DNA of 64,000 nt from Marvinbryantia formatexigens DSM 14469 (lineage in GTDB: Bacteria > Bacillota > Clostridia > Lachnospirales > Lachnospiraceae): assembly GCF_025148285.1 (NCBI RefSeq), contig NZ_CP102268.1:4513575-4577574 (forward strand), read 5' to 3'. Under the pieces are notes generated by a model, which was not told the origin of the DNA, ran no database searches, and saw nothing but the letters and a program-made list of their open reading frames with translations. Below are positions 1-7,048 of the stretch, piece by piece. A program made the translations under genes and the position numbers. Every line of letters begins with the position of its first letter. The stretch's first letter is position 1.

Positions 1-662
1 AGAATACTCAGAAGCTTGCTGAAAGCAAGCACCATTACCAGATAGATAAGCGCTACCGCAATCAGCGGCATAAACGCATCGTAGGTACGGCTACGGATGA
101 TGTCTCCGCCCTTTGTGAGGTCCTCCAGCGCGATATAACCGGCAACCGACGTCTCCTTCAGAAGAACGATAAACTCATTGCCGAGCGCCGGGAGAACATT
201 TTTCAGCGCCTGCGGCAGCACAATATAAATCATCGTCTGCACATAGTTAAAGCCAAGGCTTCTGCCCGCCTCAAACTGTCCGTTGTCGATGGACATGATA
301 CCGCTGCGGATAATTTCCGCCACATATGCGCCGGAATTCAGTCCAAACGCCAGTATCGCCACAATCGTCTTGTCGATTCTCACAGAGCCGAAAATAACGA
401 AATAAATGATCAGAAGCTGCACAACCACCGGCGTTCCGCGGATAACGGTAAGATACAGCTTACACAGCGCATTCAGCACCTTCAGCTTTTTTGTCTTATC
501 ATAAGTGGAGCGCACGACCGCCACCAGAAATCCGATTGCAATACCGATCAGGACGGCAAAAACCGTCACTATCAGCGTGGTTTTCAGACCGTTTGTCAGA
601 TATTTCCAGCGGTCGTCCGCTATAAAGTTTAAATAAAATTTATCGGTAAAATTCTGCAGCAT
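1..662 (-). CDS. Polar amino-acid ABC transporter permease, partial
   Basis: Membrane subunit of a His/Glu/Gln/Arg-type amino-acid importer. About 220 residues are read from the ATG at 662 with no stop before the window edge; this is close to the usual family length, so only the extreme C-terminus is missing. The family signature GLNSGAYVAEIIRSG lies near residue 106, followed by the EAA loop (EAGRSLGFNY, then LPQALKNVLPAL) that docks on the ATPase. Hydrophobic segments fill the first 80 and last 30 residues. The start codon overlaps the stop of the upstream binding-protein gene by one base (TAATG), which implies translational coupling. The ATPase gene is not visible and probably lies beyond the left edge. 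Substrate specificity cannot be read from the permease. Confidence 0.93.
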   Translation of the reverse strand, partial: MLQNFTDKFYLNFIADDRWKYLTNGLKTTLIVTVFAVLIGIAIGFLVAVVRSTYDKTKKLKVLNALCKLYLTVIRGTPVVVQLLIIYFVIFGSVRIDKTIVAILAFGLNSGAYVAEIIRSGIMSIDNGQFEAGRSLGFNYVQTMIYIVLPQALKNVLPALGNEFIVLLKETSVAGYIALEDLTKGGDIIRSRTYDAFMPLIAVALIYLVMVLAFSKLLSI

Positions 663-1486
663 TATTCTGTAACAGCCTCAGTCTCTGCCTCTGCCGCCTC
701 CGTTGCCGCTTCGGTCGTCTCTTCCTCCGCTGCAGCTTCTGTTTCTTCTTCGCTGCCGTCATTGATGTATTTGTCAACAACTTCCTGGAATGCGCCGTTC
801 TCCTTCAGCGTATTAAGCGCAGTGTTTACCTTTTCCAGCAGCTCGTCATTATCCTTTGCAATGGCAATCGCATATTCTTCATCAGCATATGCCTCGTCGA
901 TAATCTTAATGCCTTCGTTCTCAGATACGAATACCTTTGCCGGCTCGTTATCGATGACAACGGCGTCAATCTTGCCCTGGGTAAGCGCCTGTACTGCTTC
1001 AAAGCCCTTGTTGTAGCGCTCTACTGTAACGCCCTCCTCGTCGCTCACATAAATGTCTCCGGTCGTTCCGGTCTGTACGCCAACGATTTTTCCGCTGAGG
1101 TCATCCGGACCTGCGATATCGCTGTCCTCTTTTACAATAATTACCTGCTTTGCGGTTGCATAGGTATCCGTAAAGTTTACAGACTGCATACGGTCTTCTG
1201 TAACGGTAAGACCAGCCATTGCAATGTCCGCTTTTCCGGACTGAACCGCTGCCAGAACGGAATCAAATGCCATATCTTCAATCTCCAGAGTCATGCCAAG
1301 CTCTTCTGCAATCAGAGCTGCAACCTCCGCATCAATTCCGACGATCTCGTCGCCCTCATGATACTCATACGGCGGGAACTCCGCGTTGGTCGCCATCACC
1401 AGGACATTGTCCTCCTCCGCCATAGCGCCAAACCCGAATGAAAGAACCATCGTGCCTGCAAGTAAAGCTGCTGTTAATTTTTTCAT
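662..1486 (-). CDS. Amino-acid ABC transporter substrate-binding protein
   Basis: Extracellular solute-binding protein (SBP family 3) of 274 residues that delivers a polar amino acid to the adjoining permease. The start at 1486 (MKKLTAALL) is chosen because AGGAGG lies 9 bases before it; the ATG at 1495 directly abuts that site. A signal peptide (residues 1-24, ending GAMA) is followed by the SBP fold with MATNAEFPPYEY, GIDAEVAALIAEELG and DIAMAGLTVTEDR. The signal has no lipobox cysteine, although Gram-positive binding proteins are normally lipoproteins. The last 28 residues are an acidic E/T/A-rich tail. Retention may therefore depend on another mechanism, such as the tail or the permease. 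Arginine is a possible ligand because of upstream ARG-box-like sequence, but this is inference. Confidence 0.93.
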   Translation of the reverse strand: MKKLTAALLAGTMVLSFGFGAMAEEDNVLVMATNAEFPPYEYHEGDEIVGIDAEVAALIAEELGMTLEIEDMAFDSVLAAVQSGKADIAMAGLTVTEDRMQSVNFTDTYATAKQVIIVKEDSDIAGPDDLSGKIVGVQTGTTGDIYVSDEEGVTVERYNKGFEAVQALTQGKIDAVVIDNEPAKVFVSENEGIKIIDEAYADEEYAIAIAKDNDELLEKVNTALNTLKENGAFQEVVDKYINDGSEEETEAAAEEETTEAATEAAEAETEAVTE

Positions 1487-1510
1487 AATACTCATCCTCC
1501 TGCATAATCT

Positions 1511-1540
1511 TGAATAAATATACTTGAATATTCATGATTA
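1511..1540 (-). promoter_or_regulatory. ARG-box-like operator upstream of the ABC operon
   Basis: AT-rich sequence containing TGAATAAATA and the palindrome TTGAATATTCA, spaced as two overlapping 18-bp-type ARG boxes. It lies 25-54 bases before the binding-protein start. A TTGACA hexamer occurs at 1566-1571, but no convincing -10 was found at normal spacing. ArgR binding is inferred from similarity to the TGAATnnnnATTCA consensus. Confidence 0.35.
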
Positions 1541-1653
1541 ATACGCTACCACCAATCAAAATTTTTGTCAATCGTTTTTTACGGCTTTATTAGCAATTTG
1601 CGCACCGTGTGCCATCTCGCACGCTCTGCGCGCCGGGTGGCGGCGCGCCCTAT

Positions 1654-1719
1654 AAATCGTCAAAAAAAGCACCGGGATTCCAAGCTTTCGCTTGCCTCCC
1701 GGTGTTTTTTTGACGATTT
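1654..1719 (-). terminator. Strong terminator after the M15 peptidase gene
   Basis: Near-perfect inverted repeat with arms at 1654-1677 and 1697-1719 and one bulged G. Each arm carries an A7/T7 run between the GC-rich core (CACCGGGA) and an outer AAATCGTC. It starts 11 bases after the peptidase stop and could act in both directions, isolating that gene from the ABC operon. Confidence 0.85.
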
Positions 1720-1730
1720 GCACGGCTTGG

Positions 1731-2756
1731 CTAGGTACCAAAGTACGAGAAATGCATATAATCCTTGCTGTCGCCCCAGTCTCCCTGGCTGAAGCCGTAT
1801 TTTTTGAATATTTTTGCAACTACGCCGTCTTTTGGAATGGAATAGGGGTCAGTGCCGGGCTTCCAGTATTTTCCGGCGGTGATGGCGCCGGTCCTTACAT
1901 TAACCATGTAGTTTTCCGTCCAGTTTATATCGATAGCGGTGCCGGTGTTGTGCTCGGAATGACCGCCCCGCCATTCGTACCCGCCCAGCTCGTGAATCGG
2001 GAATTTTGACGGGTCTTTGTATATTTCATTAAAAATCTGCTGGACCGTCGCCGCGAGATTTTTGTGCACCATGATGGTCCACGTACGGGTATATTTTTCG
2101 CCGCTCTTCCCGTTTTTGAAATCCCAGGTCTTCACCGTAATGGACTTCATGTTTTTCTTCGCCTGCGACGCGGAGGTGTAATAGCCGCCCGGATAACGCA
2201 TACTTAAACTGGCGTCGCCGAACACCTTCTGATATTTCTGCTTTTTCGTCGGATTCTGAAGAGTCCCCGCAGAGCCTCCCGAACTGCCGCCGGTTCCTGC
2301 AGAGCTGTTATTGCCGGTGCTTCCATTCTTATCTGTCTGCGAAGTTTTCTTCGCAATATAGCCATAGGCAATGCCGGACAGCTTTCCGAAAGAAGTGCCC
2401 GCTTTATTTTTCTTATAGGCGCGCACCACATAAGCGTAAGCCTTTCCCTGCTTTCTTCCGCTGATGGTACAGCTCGTTTTTGATGCGCCGCTGATGGTTT
2501 TCACCCGCTTATACAGCGTGCTGCCAGATGAATAATCCCGGCAGAAAATCTGATAGCCGGTCGCCCCGCTCACCTTTTTCCAGGTAACCTTATGCTTCGT
2601 AGTACCGGATGCCGTTACTTTAACACTTTTCACCTGCGCCGGCGCCGCCGGTTTTTTCGCCGCCTGCGCGAATGCCGCAAGCCCCGCCCAGAGCATCAGC
2701 GCCGCAAGCATCGTCATCATAACCCGGACAATAGAATTTTTCCTGCTGCAAACCAT
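1731..2756 (-). CDS. Secreted M15-family D-Ala-D-Ala carboxypeptidase with Fn3-like domain
   Basis: Predicted exported zinc peptidase that trims peptidoglycan stem peptides. The start at 2756 (MVCSRKNS) is set by GGAGG 8 bases upstream; an in-frame ATG at 2789 lacks a ribosome binding site. Order of parts in 341 residues: signal peptide (about 1-32), a fibronectin-III-like module (about 38-125, with KVTWKKVSGATGYQIF and YAYVVRAYKK), a Gly/Ser/Thr-rich linker (about 133-170), then the M15 domain. Zinc ligands are visible as SEHNTGTAID (His269, Asp276) and YMHFS (His335), matching the VanY/DacY pattern. No wall-anchoring motif is present, so the Fn3-like module may position it at the surface. 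The gene stands alone with its own terminator. Confidence 0.9.
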   Translation of the reverse strand: MVCSRKNSIVRVMMTMLAALMLWAGLAAFAQAAKKPAAPAQVKSVKVTASGTTKHKVTWKKVSGATGYQIFCRDYSSGSTLYKRVKTISGASKTSCTISGRKQGKAYAYVVRAYKKNKAGTSFGKLSGIAYGYIAKKTSQTDKNGSTGNNSSAGTGGSSGGSAGTLQNPTKKQKYQKVFGDASLSMRYPGGYYTSASQAKKNMKSITVKTWDFKNGKSGEKYTRTWTIMVHKNLAATVQQIFNEIYKDPSKFPIHELGGYEWRGGHSEHNTGTAIDINWTENYMVNVRTGAITAGKYWKPGTDPYSIPKDGVVAKIFKKYGFSQGDWGDSKDYMHFSYFGT

Positions 2757-2929
2757 GTCTGTTTCCTCCCAATCTGCATTTTCCCTCATAATACTTTTTC
2801 ATGCCAGACTGCCCGGCACTGCGTCCTCCGGCAGTCTTTTCTGTATCATAACATATTTTTTAACAGATTGGAAGTATTTATTTCAAAATTGTTACATTTT
2901 TATTACCGTTTTTCACAGTGATTTAACGG

Positions 2930-2958
2930 TTGGCAGGCGCGCTTTTTTCTGTTATACT
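2930..2958 (+). promoter_or_regulatory. Promoter of the flippase gene
   Basis: TTGGCA (2930-2935) and TATACT (2953-2958) separated by 17 bases, about 110 bases before the flippase start. This is a good sigma-A-type match. Confidence 0.7.
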
Positions 2959-3070
2959 CATAAAAAAGGTCTTTACCCGCCCTCTTATAACCGCGGCGGA
3001 TTCCGGCCACCGACTCCCGGCATCGTAAAAAGCTTTGCCCGGACACGACAAAAAAGGAAGTGTACTGCAG

Positions 3071-4531
3071 ATGAATGCACAGAAACCCTCTGTTTCACAA
3101 AAGAACCAAAACGCGCTCAACCAGCTTGCCCTGAAGGCAGGCTTATTCTATATTTTCGCACAGCTTCTTGTGCGCGGCATCACCTTTCTGACAACGCCCA
3201 TCCTCACCCGGCTTTTGTCGAAGGCGCAGTACAGCGATGTGCGGCTCTACGAATCCTGGCTGCTGATTATCGGTCCCGTTTTTTCACTGAATCTGTACCG
3301 CAGCGTGGAGCGCGCGAAATACGAAAATGGAAAAAATTTCAATGAATTTGTCTCCTGTACGCAGACGCTTTCTTATTTATCCATCGGCTTCTGTTTTCTG
3401 GTCTGTCTGATTTTTAAAGAACCGCTGAAGATTTTCTGCGATATGAATGATCTGATGTTTTACATGGCGTTTCTCTACACCTTCGCCCACACTGCGATTA
3501 TGTTCCTGCAGCGGCGTGAAAAACAGATGATGCGCTATAAAGCAAGCACCGCCGTAACGGCGCTGACAGTAATTCCCGCCACACTGCTGTCCATTCTTCT
3601 TATCTGGATCGGGAAAGAGACCGGACACAGCGATGCCCTTGTCTCCCTGCGCGTCATCGGCTACTATGTGCCATTCGTGCTCGCCGGAACCATCATCGCC
3701 ATCGTGCTGCTCGTCCAGGGAAAAAAAGCCGTCTCCCGTGCGCACTGGAAATATGCGCTGCTGTTTTCGCTCCCGCTGATTCCGGAAGCGATATCCATCC
3801 AGATCATGAACCAGGCAGACCGGATTATGGTCCGCCATCTGATCGGCAAAGAAGAGGCAGCCATCCTCGCGCTCGGCACTACCGTTTCCTATATTATCTG
3901 GATTCTGGAAGATTCGGTGTGGAACGCCTGGCTGCCCTGGCTTTATGAAAAAATTTCCCGGAAGGAAACCGCCGACGTGGAAAAGCCGTGGACAATTCTC
4001 ATGCACGGCTTCGGCATCCTCTCCTGGTTTCTTGTTCTGCTCTCCCCGGAAATCGTGGCAATCCTCGGAAGCAGCGAATACCGCGACTGTATCTACCTGA
4101 CGGCGCCCATGCTGACAGGCACGCTCTTCCGCTTCTACAGCTACAGCTACACGGCGGTCGGAAACTACCACAAAAAGACCGGCTATGTAGCGGCCTCCAC
4201 CGTCGGTACCATGCTGCTTAACGTGATTCTGAATTACATCTGCATCCGCAGCTTCGGCTACCGGGCAGCCGCTTACACCACCGCTTTCAGCTATTTTGTG
4301 CTGCTGCTCGTGCAGAGCTTTATGGAATACCGTCTGACCGGCACGCTCATCATCCCCATCAGGAAAACCGTCGCTGTGTCACTCGCTTATTTTGTGCTCT
4401 GCTGCGCCAGTATGCTGCTCTTCTCCTGCCCGGCGCTCCTGCGCTACGGTGTGCTGCTCGCAGGTGCGCTGGCGGCAGTCAGATTTCTGCTGCCGCAGTG
4501 CCTTGGTATTCTGAAGCTTCTGAAAAAATAA
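3071..4531 (+). CDS. Polysaccharide flippase of the MOP/Wzx superfamily
   Basis: Integral membrane exporter of 486 residues, predicted to flip lipid-linked oligosaccharide across the membrane. The start at 3071 (MNAQKPSVS) has GGAAG about 10 bases upstream; the longer reading from a TTG at 3035 has no ribosome binding site. The N-terminal signature resembles RfbX/Wzx proteins (FAQLLVRGITFLTTPILTRLL, continuing with the conserved tyrosine-containing loop), and about 12-14 hydrophobic segments follow. A Gln/Asp-rich loop near residue 245 (QIMNQADRIMVRHLIG) is typical of the family. It converges on an ATP-grasp/GT2 pair, which supports a role in surface glycan assembly. The substrate is not predictable. 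Confidence 0.87.
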   Translation: MNAQKPSVSQKNQNALNQLALKAGLFYIFAQLLVRGITFLTTPILTRLLSKAQYSDVRLYESWLLIIGPVFSLNLYRSVERAKYENGKNFNEFVSCTQTLSYLSIGFCFLVCLIFKEPLKIFCDMNDLMFYMAFLYTFAHTAIMFLQRREKQMMRYKASTAVTALTVIPATLLSILLIWIGKETGHSDALVSLRVIGYYVPFVLAGTIIAIVLLVQGKKAVSRAHWKYALLFSLPLIPEAISIQIMNQADRIMVRHLIGKEEAAILALGTTVSYIIWILEDSVWNAWLPWLYEKISRKETADVEKPWTILMHGFGILSWFLVLLSPEIVAILGSSEYRDCIYLTAPMLTGTLFRFYSYSYTAVGNYHKKTGYVAASTVGTMLLNVILNYICIRSFGYRAAAYTTAFSYFVLLLVQSFMEYRLTGTLIIPIRKTVAVSLAYFVLCCASMLLFSCPALLRYGVLLAGALAAVRFLLPQCLGILKLLKK

Positions 4532-4571
4532 AAAACACCCATCTTTCTTTTATAAGAAAATGAGTGTAACT

Positions 4572-4595
4572 AAAAAACGTCCACTGGACGTTTTT
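4572..4595 (+). terminator. Terminator after the flippase gene
   Basis: Short hairpin AACGTCC-actg-GACGTT followed by TTTTTG, 40 bases after the flippase stop. Confidence 0.75.
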
Positions 4596-4611
4596 GTCGT
4601 ATACATGGCAA

Positions 4612-4843
4612 CAAAAAGCAGACCGCTGCAGGGAATCCGCCTGCCTGGTATCCGAAGCAGACGATAGGCAGCCGCTGCAGATTTTGCGAGCACAGCGACA
4701 GCTTTCGGAGCGTGTCTGAGCCTGCAGAGCAGGCGAGTCAGCGAAGAAAGCTGTCAATAAGCGGCGCAGCAAAATCAAAAGCGGCAACGTGTCTGCGGCG
4801 GATACCAGGCAGGCGGATTCCGGCATGAGCCGGCACTTTTTAT
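4612..4843. repeat. Large imperfect palindromic element (about 230 bp)
   Basis: A perfect 23-bp inverted repeat (4632-4654 and 4799-4821) encloses further matched blocks: GCAGAC, GATTTTGC, GACAGCTTTC and GCCTGC on each arm. The similarity continues outward to AAAAAG on the left and its complement on the right. Folded, nearly the whole segment forms one long hairpin. It fills the gap between two convergent genes and encodes no convincing protein. Possible identities are a MITE-like mobile hairpin, a compound bidirectional terminator or a structured RNA. No second copy was found in the window. Confidence 0.75.
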
Positions 4844-4847
4844 CTCT

Positions 4848-6032
4848 TTAACCTTCTACTTCTATTTCAATATTATCCATCGTCTCGTGCAGCAAAGCGA
4901 CTGCTTTTTCCAGCGTCTCGCCCTTTGTGACCACATGCCCGATGCGATGCGGTCCGATGCGGAATTTTTCCACCTTCTCCCCCACCCCGTGGTCGAACAG
5001 AATCTCGTAGATGTCCGGGTTTTCCCCGTTGCGGTTGGTAATCGAGCGGATAACGCCGTCCCGGTCGCTCATCAGCAGATGACTGGCGTTTGGCACCTGC
5101 GCGTGACCGGTAAAGTCCAGATTCTTCTCGCCGAGCGCCGCCAGAAGAATCTTCTCATAATAATCAAAGCCGTAGTAAATGGAAACCGATTCCGCCAGGC
5201 AGGTCGCACCGGAGCGTCCGCCGATTTCCAGGACATACGTCTTGTTATCCTTCAGAATAAAGTCAGCATTGATGGCGCAGTTATCCAGCTCCATCGCCGC
5301 AATCGCCAGACGGAGCTGCTCCTTGGCGTCCTCGATGACCGCGTCGTCCAGCTCGTAGGGCACAAAATGCCCGATGGGCACGCCGGTATCCCCGTGGAAC
5401 ACGTAATCGCCGTGCGGCATGATAAACTGCACCTTCCCCTGGTAAACAAACGCCTGCGCGCCGAATTCCTCTCCCTCGATAAACTCTTCGACAATAAAAT
5501 AATCCTTCCTGGTATATTTCTTCGCCAGCGCGATCGCCTCCGCGAAATCCTCCCGGCGGTCCACCCGCGTGATTCCGCGGCTTCCGGAAGAATCCACCGC
5601 CTTAAAAATCAGCGGCAGGGAAAGCTCGTCAATCTTCTCATACACATCCGGCGCGTCAAAGGCAATCTTGCGGTACTTCGCCGTCCGCACGCCGTTTTTC
5701 TCATAGACCTCTTTCATCAGCAGCTTATTGGTCGCAATGGTCGCGCCACGGCAGGAAAGCCCGCACAGCCCCAGCGCGTCACAGACTTTGCCAATCGTGA
5801 TAACGGCAACGTCTGTCCCCGCTGTCACAATCCCGTCGATTTTCTCTTCCTTTGCAATCTCCAGAATCTTTTCCCAGTCCGTCGTATTTTCGTAATATAC
5901 CTTGTCCGCCAGTGCAAAGCCCGGATAATTACCGGGAATGCTCACCGCGATCGCATAAATCCCCAGACGCTTTGCCGTCCGGATCAGCGGAACCTGATAA
6001 ATCCCCGCACCCAGAATCATGATTTTCTTCAT
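4848..6032 (-). CDS. ATP-grasp domain ligase
   Basis: Cytoplasmic ATP-grasp enzyme of 394 residues that should join a carboxylate, through an acyl phosphate, to an amine or similar nucleophile. The start at 6032 (MKKIMILGAG) gives the canonical preATP-grasp beta-alpha-beta beginning. A purine-rich AAGGAAAGGG stretch lies upstream, slightly distant. The domain shows LLMKEVYEKNGVRTA, the nucleotide-binding FKAVDSSGSRGITRV, YFIVEEFIEGEEFGAQAF and the Mg-binding VLEIGGRSGATCL. It resembles CarB/PurK-like proteins found in polysaccharide or peptide modification loci. It overlaps the upstream glycosyltransferase reading frame by 104 bases, an unusually long overlap. The substrate is unknown. Confidence 0.83.
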   Translation of the reverse strand: MKKIMILGAGIYQVPLIRTAKRLGIYAIAVSIPGNYPGFALADKVYYENTTDWEKILEIAKEEKIDGIVTAGTDVAVITIGKVCDALGLCGLSCRGATIATNKLLMKEVYEKNGVRTAKYRKIAFDAPDVYEKIDELSLPLIFKAVDSSGSRGITRVDRREDFAEAIALAKKYTRKDYFIVEEFIEGEEFGAQAFVYQGKVQFIMPHGDYVFHGDTGVPIGHFVPYELDDAVIEDAKEQLRLAIAAMELDNCAINADFILKDNKTYVLEIGGRSGATCLAESVSIYYGFDYYEKILLAALGEKNLDFTGHAQVPNASHLLMSDRDGVIRSITNRNGENPDIYEILFDHGVGEKVEKFRIGPHRIGHVVTKGETLEKAVALLHETMDNIEIEVEG

Positions 6033-6972
6033 CGTTTGTTTTCCCTTTCCTTCCATAAACCTTTCGTACAACAAATTGCGGCGAGCGCTGCACCACCAGG
6101 AACATCCTGCCGATGTACTCCCCGATAAGTCCCATAAACAGCAGAATCACACCGGAGAAAAAGCACACAGCGGCCACCATCGTAGACCAGCCGATCGGAA
6201 CTGCCGGATGTGTCATTTTATTAATAATGACCGCAATCACGCCGATCAGCCCGATTACGGAAAACAGGCAGCCAAGCCTCGTCGCCAGCCGCAGCGGCAC
6301 AACTGAGAAGCCCATGATATTCGACCAGAGCTGAAGCAGCTTTTTCATCGTATAATTTGACTGTCCGACCTCGCGCTTAAAATGCTGGATAGGCACGCTG
6401 CTGATATTCTTTGTCGTGCGCAGAAACAGCCCCTGCAGATGCGTAAACGGGCTCTCGTAGCGGATGACCGCATCCCGCACAAACCGGCGTATCACCCAGT
6501 AGCTCGACGTTTTCATATCTTTCGGCTTTCCAATCAGCCAGCGCACCGTCATATAATTGACATAGCTTCCGAAGTTACGGAACGGGCTCTGCTTTTTCTG
6601 CTCGTAATATCCGTAAACGATGTCATAGCCCTTGTCAAACTCCGCAAACAGATACTGAAGCTGGGAGGGATGCGTCTGCCCGTCATCATCCATCGCAATC
6701 AGAATATCCCCCTCCGCATAATTCAGCCCCGCCATCACAGCGTTATGCTGTCCGCTGTTAAAAGCAAGCTCGATTACCCGCACACAGTCGTATTCCTCCG
6801 CCAGTGCGCGCAGCTCGTTGATGGTCTTCGGATTGTTGGGGGAATAATCATCCACCAGCACAAATTCATATTCGTTTCTGCCAAGACGCTCCATTTCCTT
6901 CATGGTCATCTCAACAACCCTGCGGATTGTCCTGTCTGAATTATAACACGGAATAATGATGCTGTGCAGCAT
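5929..6972 (-). CDS. GT2 polyprenyl-phosphate glycosyltransferase with two C-terminal TM helices
   Basis: Membrane glycosyltransferase of the DPM1/ArnC/GtrB group that should load a sugar from an NDP or UDP donor onto undecaprenyl phosphate. The GT-A fold begins at residue 1 (MLHSIIIPCYNSD), with the metal-binding AMDDDGQTHPSQ near residues 93-104 and a conserved FKREVGQSNYT segment. Two hydrophobic helices follow at about 233-255 and 263-288. A clear ribosome binding site (GAGGAGG) precedes 6972. Family members normally end near the VVRKV stretch; here about 30 extra hydrophilic residues overlap the start of the ATP-grasp gene. A one-base shift in the A/G-rich stretch at 6043-6057 would give a TGA overlapping the next ATG, so a recent deletion or sequencing error is possible. 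Confidence 0.87.
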   Translation of the reverse strand: MLHSIIIPCYNSDRTIRRVVEMTMKEMERLGRNEYEFVLVDDYSPNNPKTINELRALAEEYDCVRVIELAFNSGQHNAVMAGLNYAEGDILIAMDDDGQTHPSQLQYLFAEFDKGYDIVYGYYEQKKQSPFRNFGSYVNYMTVRWLIGKPKDMKTSSYWVIRRFVRDAVIRYESPFTHLQGLFLRTTKNISSVPIQHFKREVGQSNYTMKKLLQLWSNIMGFSVVPLRLATRLGCLFSVIGLIGVIAVIINKMTHPAVPIGWSTMVAAVCFFSGVILLFMGLIGEYIGRMFLVVQRSPQFVVRKVYGRKGKTNDEENHDSGCGDLSGSADPDGKASGDLCDRGEHSR

Positions 6973-7007
6973 TTTTTCTCTTCCTCCTCAAAATATTCCT
7001 CATCCGC

Positions 7008-7034
7008 GTTACTGTTCACTCCGTTCACAGTAAC
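7008..7034. repeat. 27-bp palindromic repeat, copy 1
   Basis: GTTACTGT-centred palindrome, nearly self-complementary over 27 bases, in the 76-bp gap between the YfhO and GT2 genes. It matches the copy at 47369-47395 (reverse complement) with one difference; a partial copy begins near 50083. This marks a dispersed REP-like family. Confidence 0.8.
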
Positions 7035-7048
7035 CTTTTCGATTGGCG

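Noticed and set aside
2755..3345. 196-codon plus-strand frame ahead of the flippase
   Set aside because: It runs across the flippase promoter and start, has no ribosome binding site and no recognisable domain.
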